Assembly: GCF_001570485.1 (NCBI RefSeq)
Contig: NZ_BCTA01000013.1
Location: 1 to 60,370 of the forward strand
From: Mycolicibacterium novocastrense
GTDB lineage: Bacteria > Actinomycetota > Actinomycetes > Mycobacteriales > Mycobacteriaceae
Direction: 5' to 3'
Length of the DNA stretch: 60,370 nucleotides
Shown here piece by piece: positions 30,531-37,768 of the stretch (positions are counted from its first letter, which is position 1; each line of letters begins with the position of its first letter). Under the pieces are notes generated by a model. That model was not told the DNA's origin. It did no database searches and worked only from the letters and a program-made list of their open reading frames with translations. Made by a program: the position numbers and the translations under genes.

Positions 30531-30845
30531 ATGACCGAGCCCATCCACGTCACCCCCGAGGTGCTCCGCGACGCCGCCGACGGGCACCAGGCCGCGGCCG
30601 AGTACCTGCGTACAGTGCCGGCCTCCAACGAGGACATCCAGGCAACTCTGGATTCCCTGGGACCGGTGTACGCCGAGCTGCGCGAGGAAGCCCGCATCAA
30701 ACTCGATGAGCGGCGCCAGAACTACGAGGCCCAGGCCGCCGATCACGACGCCACCGCCGCCGGCCTGCGACAGGCTCACGCTCTGTGGGACAACCACGAG
30801 CGCAGCTCCACGACCGCATTCCGGGCGCTCACCGGCGACGCATGA
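30531..30845 (+). CDS. EspC-like secreted protein (DUF2580 type)
   Basis: Codes for 104 residues. IHVTPEVLRDAADGHQAAAE, then YLRTVPASNEDIQATLDSLG and YAELREEARIKLDERRQNYE form a helical hairpin like EspC and other ESX-1 secretion-associated proteins that begin with V-PE-LR-AA. No Sec signal is present. AGGAGGACATC precedes ATG 30531. It lies 10 bases after the large DTPMG gene and overlaps the EspD-like gene by four bases, the same order as espA-espC-espD. Confidence 0.7.
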   Translation: MTEPIHVTPEVLRDAADGHQAAAEYLRTVPASNEDIQATLDSLGPVYAELREEARIKLDERRQNYEAQAADHDATAAGLRQAHALWDNHERSSTTAFRALTGDA

Positions 30846-31156
30846 ACGACCAGCCCAACCCGGAGTTTGACGCTGTGCACCCCAGCGGCATGATCCTGTT
30901 CCGGTCATGCCGCGGCGGGTTCATGCACAGCGTCGCCCTCAGTGAAGACGTAATGAACACCGACTCCGCCAGCCTCGCTGAGGCGATCTTGCGTACCGCG
31001 CAGGTGTCGTTTGTAAAAGCAGCCCTGGAAGTACGCGCCGAGCTGATTGCTGGTAACCCTGACGAAGGACCATCAGCGGCCGTCCCTACCCCGCAGGACC
31101 TCGACGAGGCGCTCGTGGCGCTCAACGCGCACACGCTGCCAATGAATCAACACTGA
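30842..31156 (+). CDS. EspD-like protein (DUF2694 type)
   Basis: Codes for 104 residues. MILFRSCRGGFMHSVALSED, then MNTDSASLAEAILRTAQVSF and VKAALEVRAEL parallel the EspD core (R-V-hhdGRhdHVELS, then mSEsqLA-EIL-hA-lAR-KA). EspD stabilises EspA and EspC in M. tuberculosis; this shorter protein may chaperone the two upstream products. ATG 30842 overlaps the previous stop by four bases. A strong hairpin terminator follows at 31227. Confidence 0.6.
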   Translation: MNDQPNPEFDAVHPSGMILFRSCRGGFMHSVALSEDVMNTDSASLAEAILRTAQVSFVKAALEVRAELIAGNPDEGPSAAVPTPQDLDEALVALNAHTLPMNQH

Positions 31157-31226
31157 TCGACCACTGAAAGGCCTTGCTGCGGAAGGGTGAAACGCGACGA
31201 GGCGAAACCCGATATCCTCCTGGACC

Positions 31227-31275
31227 AGGGGCAGACCGCTACTCGAACCTCCCCCCTTGACAGCGGTCTGCCCCT
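31227..31275 (+). terminator. Hairpin terminator after the esp-like operon
   Basis: AGGGGCAGACCGCT (31227-31240) pairs perfectly with AGCGGTCTGCCCCT (31262-31275), a 14-bp stem with a 21-base loop, followed by CTCTCATCTCTC. It lies 70 bases after the EspD-like stop and before the next operon. Confidence 0.65.
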
Positions 31276-31389
31276 CTCTCATCTCTCATGCCAGACCGGT
31301 TTGCCAGCGGCATACCATAGACGTCCGACACTAGGATGGACTATGATGAGTATGGAAAGAGGGACACGGCCGGTGAGAGGAGGAAAATC

Positions 31390-31881
31390 GTGACCAACAC
31401 AATCACCTCCCTGGCAGCCGGCATCGCCGACAGCGCCCACGCGGGCCAGCGTGACAAAGCCGGACAGCCCTACATCGGGCACGTCCGACGCGTGGCCAGC
31501 TACATCGACGACCCGCACGACACCGCCGCGGTCGCAGCAGCCCTACTGCACGACACCCTCGAAGACACCCCGATCACCGCCGCCGACCTCGCCGACCGCG
31601 GCATCCCAGCGCAAGTGATCGCCGCCGTCGAACTGCTCACCCGCCGCGAGAACCAATCACCGGCCGACTACTACGCCCAAATCCGCCAACACCGGATAGC
31701 CCGCGAAGTCAAACTCGCCGACCTGGCCGACAACACCGACCCCGACCGGCTCGCGATGCTGCCCGAAACAAGACGAACCCGGCTGCTGCACAAGTACGCC
31801 AACGCCTACCGGGCGCTGGGAGCCAACCCCGCCGACGGCCACCGCCGCCGCGCAGCCCACCGCCGCCGTGTGCCGGGCTAA
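31390..31881 (+). CDS. HD hydrolase, small alarmone hydrolase-like
   Basis: Codes for 163 residues from GTG 31390, with AGAGGAGGAAAA upstream. The SpoT/Mesh1-type HD signature is complete by eye: H17, then DKAGQPYIGHVRRV with H31, LLHDTLEDT with H54-D55 and E58-D59, and VKLADLADNTDPDRL. This family hydrolyses (p)ppGpp or related pyrophosphorylated nucleotides. It overlaps the RelA/SpoT-like gene at 31868 by 14 bases, a layout expected of an antitoxin paired with a toxic small alarmone synthetase. Confidence 0.8.
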   Translation: MTNTITSLAAGIADSAHAGQRDKAGQPYIGHVRRVASYIDDPHDTAAVAAALLHDTLEDTPITAADLADRGIPAQVIAAVELLTRRENQSPADYYAQIRQHRIAREVKLADLADNTDPDRLAMLPETRRTRLLHKYANAYRALGANPADGHRRRAAHRRRVPG

Positions 31882-32662
31882 AAGCGAAGGGGGACGCCGA
31901 TGCGATACACACTTGAAGAAACTCGCCGGCACCCAGCTACTGCCCCCTCCACGCGCCGACGCGCCGGCGCCGGCCTGGGCGGGCAAGCCCAGCGAGGAAC
32001 CCGCCGAAATCTATGCGACCCACTCACGCCAGGTCGCCAACGCCGCACTCAACACCCTGCTAGAAGCGCTACGCCACGAGCCGGCGATGACCGAGCAACT
32101 TCAGGCCGCGATCGCCGGCAGCCGCGCCGAACTGGTCGGCCTGGAGCACCGCATCAAGGCACCTTCGTCGCTGGCGCGAAAGATCCGCAAGAAAGAGATC
32201 GAGAAGATGCAGACTCCCGAGCAGGCCGCGACCCGGCTCGACGACACCATCCGCTACACCGTGACCACGGAACGGGTCGCCGATCTGGTGCCCACCCTGA
32301 CCGCCTCGATCACCACACTGACCGCCCACGGCTGGACAGTGCGCAGCGCCGAGCATTCGTTTGTAAAAGGCAACCCATACAAGGGAATTCACATCATCGT
32401 CGCCAACGAAGCCGGCCAGCGCTGCGAGATCCAGTACCACACCGAATCCGCGCTGGCGACCAAGAACCGCGGGCACAAGGAATACGAGCTATACCGCGAC
32501 GTCGACCTGTCGCCAGAGGAGCGCAAACGAGCGTTCGAGCGCTGCGTGCGCCTGTGGGACGACGTGCCGACACCACCGGGCCTACGCAAGCTGACCACTC
32601 TGGGCGGGGTCGCCGTCGAACTCAAGGACTACCGCCCCAAGCCCGCACCCAAGCCGAAGTGA
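31868..32662 (+). CDS. RelA/SpoT-like synthetase with CRxxxEGGRRC tag, candidate toxSAS
   Basis: Codes for 264 residues from GTG 31868. N-terminal tag VCRAKSEGGRRCDTHLKKL, linker and helix to about 90, then a RelA_SpoT-type core: LVGLEHRIKAPSSLARKIRK, DDTIRYTVTT, the 40-residue helical span, GNPYKGIHIIV and GQRCEIQYHT, with HKEY downstream. These correspond to the R-K-SieS-eK, DhhGhRh, Y-slH and EhQiRT motifs of (p)ppGpp synthetases. Tyr of the G-loop analogue is present; several standard residues differ, so product and activity are open (ppGpp-like, ppApp-like or tRNA pyrophosphorylation). Coupling to the HD gene suggests a toxin-antitoxin pair. Confidence 0.7.
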   Translation: MCRAKSEGGRRCDTHLKKLAGTQLLPPPRADAPAPAWAGKPSEEPAEIYATHSRQVANAALNTLLEALRHEPAMTEQLQAAIAGSRAELVGLEHRIKAPSSLARKIRKKEIEKMQTPEQAATRLDDTIRYTVTTERVADLVPTLTASITTLTAHGWTVRSAEHSFVKGNPYKGIHIIVANEAGQRCEIQYHTESALATKNRGHKEYELYRDVDLSPEERKRAFERCVRLWDDVPTPPGLRKLTTLGGVAVELKDYRPKPAPKPK

Positions 32663-32679
32663 AGATTGGAGAGCAACAC

Positions 32680-33315
32680 ATGAGCGCGCTCTACCTGGTC
32701 AAGGACGGTGACCGCACCGTCGCGCTGACCGCCGAACGCGACGGCCGACTGCACTGCTACGTGCCCAACGTCGATGCGTTCGTCTACAACAAGCCAATGT
32801 CGGTCGATTTCCTCATCGACCGGGAGATGGACTACGAGCCGGTTACCGCACAGGACGCCGCCGCCATCATCAAAGAGGGCGCCATCGGCAAGATCAACGG
32901 CCGCACCAACAAGTCGCTGCTCGACTGGGCCAAAGGCGAGACCCGCCGCCTGGACCCTGCTGAGGTTCTGGGATCCAACACACTGGTCGACGACCCTCTG
33001 CCCACAGCGACCGAAGTCGCCAACGCCAAAGCGGCGGTGCTGCGCAAGACCCCGCTGGGCCGCTGGATCGTCTACAAGACCTACACCAACACCGGCAATC
33101 GACAGCCCGCCCTACAGATGGCCAGCGACCTGCGCAACCGCCGGATCAAGGCGTTCCGTGACATCCCGGTTCGCGCACGCGTCCTCGACAGCGAGGACGG
33201 CGCGAGTCTGGTCGTGCAGATCAGCCGCGCTGCCAGCAGGCGGAGCTCAGCCGCCGAGCCGATAAAGGCGCGGCCACGCGCGGCCGCCGCGGCAGCCCGC
33301 GCCAAGAAACGCTAA
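32680..33315 (+). CDS. Hypothetical protein downstream of the HD/RelA-like pair
   Basis: Codes for 211 residues from ATG 32680, with TGGAGAGCAACAC upstream. Beta-rich N terminus (LYLVKDGDRTVALTAERDGR, then YVPNVDAFVYNKPMSVDFLI), a middle with DWAKGETRRL, and a basic helix-rich C terminus with an Ala/Arg tail. GRWIVYKTYT may be part of a conserved core. It is 17 bases after the RelA-like gene and probably cotranscribed. The frame is open upstream, but that part is a shadow of the RelA-like gene. Function unknown. Confidence 0.6.
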   Translation: MSALYLVKDGDRTVALTAERDGRLHCYVPNVDAFVYNKPMSVDFLIDREMDYEPVTAQDAAAIIKEGAIGKINGRTNKSLLDWAKGETRRLDPAEVLGSNTLVDDPLPTATEVANAKAAVLRKTPLGRWIVYKTYTNTGNRQPALQMASDLRNRRIKAFRDIPVRARVLDSEDGASLVVQISRAASRRSSAAEPIKARPRAAAAAARAKKR

Positions 33316-33397
33316 GCCCTGGTGCTCGACAGCGGGCCACGCCGTTACAGCGGAGCCTGGAGTGAACAGGGGAGTGGAGTGGCAAGCACGGCGAGTG

Positions 33398-33435
33398 GCC
33401 CATAGTGCCCCTATGGCCCATAGGGGCGCTATGGG
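33398..33435. repeat. CCTATGG/CCATAGG palindrome of the dispersed family
   Basis: GCCCCTATGG, C, CCATAGGGGC (33407-33427) is a perfect 21-base palindrome, preceded by CCCATAG and followed by CGCTATGGG. It shares CCCCTATGGCCCATA with 24501 and 25376. It lies 75 bases upstream of the exonuclease gene. Confidence 0.6.
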
Positions 33436-33511
33436 AAGGGATTCGCCGGCGATTCCTGTCGGTGCCTGCCGCGATACTCCAAGCGAAACCCGCACCAAGA
33501 GAGGCGAATAC

Positions 33512-34183
33512 GTGACTGTCCTGTTCCTCGACACCGAGACCACCGGAGTGCACGACGACCGCCGCGCTTGGGAAATAAGCATGATCCGCCGCGTCGCCGA
33601 CGCCGATGACACCACCATCACAGTCTTCGTCCACATCGACGACATCGATCTCGACCACGCCGACCCCAAAGGACTCGACGTCGGCCGGTTCTATCAACGC
33701 CACCCCGCCTTCGGCGCCGCCCTCGGCCCCGACCAGCATCACCTCAGCGAGAGGGAAGCCGCAGAGATCGTCGACGAGTGGACCGCCGGCGCGGAGATCT
33801 TCGGCGTCCGACCCCGCTTCGACACCGTGACCCTGGCCAACGCGCTGCGCCGCCACCGCCGCGAGCCCCGGTGGTGGCGCGACCCCGTTGACATCACCGA
33901 GCTCGCCCGCGGCTGGATGCTTGCACATGGACAGCTCCCACGCCGCAACCCGGAAGCCCTCTCAGAGCAGTGCGGCATCGACATCCCCACGCCAGATCTG
34001 CGCCACACCGCCTACGGCGACGCCGAATGGGTTTTGCGCTGGTACGACCACCTACATGCGCCCGCGCTGACCGCCAACACCACATCTACCGGACTAGGAC
34101 GACCGGGCCAACAGGGACATCCGGAGGTGGCCAGTTGCGCCAGCGGCGCGCCAGAACACCTGTCGGTGGCCATCGCCCAGTAG
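33512..34183 (+). CDS. DEDDh exonuclease, DnaQ-like
   Basis: Codes for 223 residues from GTG 33512, with AGAGGCGAATAC upstream. Exo I VLFLDTETTGVHDDR (D and E), exo II around FGVRPRFDTVTLANALRR (D), exo III RHTAYGDAEWVL (H and D). This is the DEDDh 3-prime to 5-prime exonuclease layout of DnaQ/epsilon and RNase T relatives. It may proofread plasmid replication or degrade nucleic acid. It lies downstream of a CCTATGG palindrome. The C-terminal 35 residues are low-complexity. Confidence 0.8.
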   Translation: MTVLFLDTETTGVHDDRRAWEISMIRRVADADDTTITVFVHIDDIDLDHADPKGLDVGRFYQRHPAFGAALGPDQHHLSEREAAEIVDEWTAGAEIFGVRPRFDTVTLANALRRHRREPRWWRDPVDITELARGWMLAHGQLPRRNPEALSEQCGIDIPTPDLRHTAYGDAEWVLRWYDHLHAPALTANTTSTGLGRPGQQGHPEVASCASGAPEHLSVAIAQ

Positions 34184-34412
34184 GGCGGGGGAATCGTCAC
34201 GTGACACCGCCTGTCATTGCACCCCTACTCGCGACGTCGCTCGTGATCTGCATCGCCCGGCCGATCACGGCAACGATTTGCCGCATGTGGGCCACATCAA
34301 CCTCTCGCAATCCACCCGAGCGTGATTGTCCAACGCGAGGCCGATTCGCATCACAGGCCGCCGACAGCAGCACGTAGGAAACACCGTTACGGATAAGGCT
34401 GGCGTTAGGTCG

Positions 34413-34751
34413 TTAGGTCGTGGCGTCGTCGACGTCGGCGGTGAGCGCATCAGGTGGCAGCCAAAGCTGCATGTTCACGCGGGAGCGGCCATTGGCGCTG
34501 GCGGCCTTTAGCTCGCACACGGCCAGCCAGCCCCCGTCGGCACGTCGTATCCACGCGATCTGCCGGCCCCGCATCGAAGGCTCCAGCAAGAGACCGCCGC
34601 TTTTCACAAACATCGGCAGCTCATCCTTGCGGATCCCACTCGGAGGAAAGATTCGCGCGGTGTCGATGCTCACCTCTCGGCAGACCCGGAACAGCGTCGG
34701 GTAGTCCGCCGAATCCTCCCAGCCATCGAACATGGCGATCGTGGGGAACAT
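34413..34751 (-). CDS. Hypothetical protein
   Basis: Codes for 112 residues from ATG 34751. YPTLFRVCREVSIDTARIFP, then MFVKSGGLLLEPSMRGRQIA and GGWLAVCELKAASANGRSRV suggest a beta-rich globular domain. It follows the gene at 34792 by 40 bases in a leftward trio. The same frame stays open to 35081, but that part overlaps the upstream gene and has poor composition. No family recognised. Confidence 0.55.
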   Translation of the reverse strand: MFPTIAMFDGWEDSADYPTLFRVCREVSIDTARIFPPSGIRKDELPMFVKSGGLLLEPSMRGRQIAWIRRADGGWLAVCELKAASANGRSRVNMQLWLPPDALTADVDDATT

Positions 34752-34791
34752 ATGTTCGATAATGCCAGAACCGTGCTGCAGGCCTGGTGGT

Positions 34792-35187
34792 TCAGAAGAT
34801 GACGGTGCCCTCGTCGTCATCAGGTGGGGGAGTGGCAGTCGTGAGGCCGCTGTCATCCCCGTCCTCCTCTGCCAGGGTCGCATGCAGGGCATCCCATCCT
34901 CGATCAGACAGTTGCCCGCGCCCGTTGCCGACCACCAGCATCGCCGCGGCGACGTCGGCGAGGGTGTCCCGATCCTCTGTGAACCGGTAATACAGGTTGG
35001 GCTCTGCGACGCAGACCTGATCCGGCGGCCCGCCGGCCAAGATGTCGTGCACCAGCGCGACCAGCTCCGCGTCACCGCCAAGGATCCCGCCGGCGACCAC
35101 GCCGCCCTCCTCGGCGACCGGCCGCTCCAACTGGGTGTAGGCGATCACCCCGCGGTCGGTGGTGAACGTAAACGTCGCTAGCGCCAT
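34792..35187 (-). CDS. Hypothetical protein
   Basis: Codes for 131 residues from ATG 35187, which overlaps the upstream stop as ATGA. TFTFTTDRGVIAYTQLERPV is beta-like, followed by a helical middle (AELVALVHDILAGGPPDQVC) and a short acidic tail. A segment like DTLADVAAAMLVVGNGRG may form a helix-strand unit. Middle gene of a leftward trio, divergent from the tagged metalloprotease. Function unknown. Confidence 0.6.
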   Translation of the reverse strand: MALATFTFTTDRGVIAYTQLERPVAEEGGVVAGGILGGDAELVALVHDILAGGPPDQVCVAEPNLYYRFTEDRDTLADVAAAMLVVGNGRGQLSDRGWDALHATLAEEDGDDSGLTTATPPPDDDEGTVIF

Positions 35188-35498
35188 CACCGCCCACCCC
35201 CAGAAGGGGACAAGGAAACCGCACGCCACATCCCTTGCTGCGACATGCCCAGGGTGGCCAAGCGCGCTGCGGTCACCAACAGTAGATCCCGTGCCGGCAC
35301 GCTGAGCCTGGCGACATCGACGTCGCGGATGCTCAACGTGACTGACCCGGCAGAGCCGAAGTCGAAGGTGCCTGTCCACGTCAGGCTGCCCGCACCCTCG
35401 GCCACCCGCGCCAGCAGCCCGCCCAGCACGCCGACATTGCCAGACGCGCCGACGACAACTGGGGGACTACCAGCGATCTCGGCGGGCTGCGGATTCAT
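35187..35498 (-). CDS. Hypothetical protein, leaderless
   Basis: Codes for 103 residues. ATG 35498 is preceded, on the minus strand, by TACCCT seven bases away and no RBS, so translation is probably leaderless. Beta-rich middle (GSLTWTGTFDFGSAGSVTLS) and helical C terminus (ARDLLLVTAARLATLGMSQQ). First gene of the trio and divergent from the metalloprotease gene at 35585, with 86 bases between. No family recognised. Confidence 0.6.
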   Translation of the reverse strand: MNPQPAEIAGSPPVVVGASGNVGVLGGLLARVAEGAGSLTWTGTFDFGSAGSVTLSIRDVDVARLSVPARDLLLVTAARLATLGMSQQGMWRAVSLSPSGGGR

Positions 35499-35572
35499 GG
35501 CGTTCAGGGTATCGCCGAAGGACCGCGGGCGTACTCATCTCGGCAGGGGACACGGAAAACGCAGATCAATGC

Positions 35573-35587
35573 TAGTTTCCAGGGGTG
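35573..35587 (+). promoter_or_regulatory. -10 box for the leaderless metalloprotease gene
   Basis: TAGTTT (35573-35578) stands six bases before GTG 35585; no RBS is visible. The opposite strand carries TACCCT for the divergent gene at 35498, so both starts appear leaderless. Confidence 0.5.
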
Positions 35588-37156
35588 TGCCGGGCCATCG
35601 CCGAAGGGGGACGCCGCTGCCCGTGCACCCGCGGCGACCGACGCCGCGCCTACCAGCGACTGCGCTACGCCGTCGGCAAAGCCGCCACGGCCGCCGTGGC
35701 CACCACCGGACACGACACCGCCGACACAGCGGGCACCGGCACCGCGCTGCAGGAGCTACAACAGCGCCGCGTCGCCACCACCCGCGCCGTCAACGACGCG
35801 CTGGCACTCATCCGCGAGCCCAGCCGGACACTGACCGCCGAGGACCGCGCCACCTACACCTCAGCGGTTGTCGACCACGGCACCGTCCTACGCGACATCG
35901 CCACCCACAAGATCGAGCAAGCCTTCATCGACCACGGCGTCGACGACGCATCGGTGGTCGCTGAAGCGCACGACGTGGCCCAGCGCCTGGCGTCCATCGA
36001 CGCCGACTACGACCAGATCCGCGCCCGCACCGACCGCTACCTGACCGCCGACGGCAAATCGTTCATCAGCGACGAGGCCGCCGCCGAGATCGACGCCACC
36101 CGCAACGCCTACATCGCCGCCAAGCGCGACGTCCTCCAGCAGGCCGCGAAACGCTCCGCCGAGATCAACGAACTACGCACCACCATCACCAAAAACGCCT
36201 ACTACCAAGAACTATCGCAGGAACGCAGCTTCGGCGGCGCCCAGTTCACCCCCACCAACCACAGCAAAATGACCAAAGCCGACCGGGAAATGTGCACCAC
36301 CAGCACAGCCCTATACCCCGACGAAATGGTCGAGCGCTCCGCCGCCCTGGGCGGCATGCTCGCCAAACGCTCGAAGGCCCGCGCGCACTACAGCGCCGCC
36401 AAGCGCCAAACCACGCGCCGAACCCGCGTCGAAGTCCTCGACCTGCGCCGCTCCCTTCAACAAGACCGACTCACCTCGATAACCAGCTACTACGTCGACT
36501 CACCGGAGGCCATGGCAACCGGGACCGGCACACTCACCGACACCTATGCGCGTCCCTACGCCACCGTGGAACGCACCCCCGAAAACGAACGCCGCATCAC
36601 CGAGCTACTGGCACAGTTCAACGCCACTCGCAAGAAACCGGCCACTATGCACTTCGCCACCCACACCGACGCCGCCGGCCAGGCCCAAGAGGTGATCTAC
36701 GTGCGCGGCGCCGGCAAGCGCGCCACCGTGCAACACGCCGGCACATCCGCCGAGATCACCTACAACGACACATCCTCGATGACCCACGAGCTAGCCCACC
36801 GAATGGAAGACCGCAACCCCGAAATCAGCATCGCCACAAAGCATTTTCTGAACCGCCGCACCGAGGGACTGCCCAAAGAGCGCTACCACCGCAAAGAACT
36901 GGTAGTGCCAGACGGCTTCGCTCACCGCTACATGGGCAAGGACTATCCCGGCAGCAACTACACCGAACTGTTCTCGTGCGGCATGGAAGCCGTCGCCCAC
37001 GGCCGCTTCGGTGGGCTACGCGGCCACACCAAAGTCGACCTGACCGCACCTAGCGCAACGAGCAACCTCGACCAAGTCAACCCGCCGCGCGCCGACCCCG
37101 AGCATCTCGCGCTTGTGCTGGGTCTGCTTGCCACCGCGAACAAAAGGCTCAACTGA
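35585..37156 (+). CDS. Putative HExxH metalloprotease with CRxxxEGGRRC tag
   Basis: Codes for 523 residues from leaderless GTG 35585. N-terminal tag VCRAIAEGGRRCPCTRGDRR (four Cys, possible zinc knuckle), a long helical region to about 300, then a C-terminal catalytic-looking domain: TYNDTSSMTHELAHRMEDRN supplies HExxH, and NYTELFSCGMEAVAHGRF offers a downstream Glu as third ligand, as in gluzincin-like phage and toxin peptidases. No signal peptide or membrane segment. The tag is shared with the RelA-like protein at 31868, which suggests a modular effector family. Substrate unknown. Confidence 0.65.
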   Translation: MCRAIAEGGRRCPCTRGDRRRAYQRLRYAVGKAATAAVATTGHDTADTAGTGTALQELQQRRVATTRAVNDALALIREPSRTLTAEDRATYTSAVVDHGTVLRDIATHKIEQAFIDHGVDDASVVAEAHDVAQRLASIDADYDQIRARTDRYLTADGKSFISDEAAAEIDATRNAYIAAKRDVLQQAAKRSAEINELRTTITKNAYYQELSQERSFGGAQFTPTNHSKMTKADREMCTTSTALYPDEMVERSAALGGMLAKRSKARAHYSAAKRQTTRRTRVEVLDLRRSLQQDRLTSITSYYVDSPEAMATGTGTLTDTYARPYATVERTPENERRITELLAQFNATRKKPATMHFATHTDAAGQAQEVIYVRGAGKRATVQHAGTSAEITYNDTSSMTHELAHRMEDRNPEISIATKHFLNRRTEGLPKERYHRKELVVPDGFAHRYMGKDYPGSNYTELFSCGMEAVAHGRFGGLRGHTKVDLTAPSATSNLDQVNPPRADPEHLALVLGLLATANKRLN

Positions 37157-37306
37157 ACGCCGCCCCACCTCGAACGCCGCCCCACCTCGCCCGGCGAGGA
37201 ATAGCCCCTACCCGGATTTGCTGGACTATCGATCCACTGTCCCAGGGCGGAACTACCCTAGCGATCGTCACAAGGGATGCGCAGACAACGCTGACGGGAG
37301 GTAGCG

Positions 37307-37768
37307 ATGGACGGTGAGACCCGAGGCAATGACATCACAGCGCTGACGGCACAACGCGACGCCCTCAAAAAGGAGCTGGCCGACCTGCAACACCAGATCG
37401 AGGCTGCCGAACGCGCAGCGGTCGACCGCAAGGTCCTAGCCGCCGCGATCGAACAGGCACAGCGCGACCGAGACGCATTGACCAGCCCCACGGTGGAGGA
37501 CCTGCGAGAAACCGCCGAGAACCTGTGCGATGCGATCGAGCGCGCGTGGACAGGTCTGATCGACACCGTCGGCGCCTGCGAAACCATGGCCGCTAAGGCT
37601 CCCGAGGTACCTCCTCCGCCGGCGCTGCCCGCAGCCCTCAGCGCCACCGGTGCCGCCCGTACCCAGCTGATCGAACAGCTCCACGCGGCAGACATCGCTT
37701 ACCTGACGCTGCCCGAGATACCTCCGTTCACCACCGTGGTTACCAGGAGCGCCGATGGCCCGCGGTAA
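37307..37768 (+). CDS. Coiled-coil protein
   Basis: Codes for 153 residues. Heptad repeats from about 8 to 65 (ALTAQRDALKKELADLQHQI, then AAIEQAQRDRDALTSPTVED) form a coiled coil, followed by helix and a Pro/Ala linker. GGGAGG precedes ATG 37307. It overlaps the next gene by 14 bases, which begins with a similar coiled coil, so the two products may form a complex. Function unknown. Confidence 0.6.
   Translation: MDGETRGNDITALTAQRDALKKELADLQHQIEAAERAAVDRKVLAAAIEQAQRDRDALTSPTVEDLRETAENLCDAIERAWTGLIDTVGACETMAAKAPEVPPPPALPAALSATGAARTQLIEQLHAADIAYLTLPEIPPFTTVVTRSADGPR

Noticed and set aside
27975..31156. Complete ESX (type VII) secretion locus
   Set aside because: Only EspC-like, EspD-like and DTPMG proteins are present; no FtsK-type EccC ATPase, mycosin, EccB/D/E or Esx pair was seen anywhere in the window.
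34200..34377. Small frame after the exonuclease gene (59 codons from GTG 34200)
   Set aside because: No RBS, poor composition and an abrupt Ser/Thr/Arg end; more likely non-coding.
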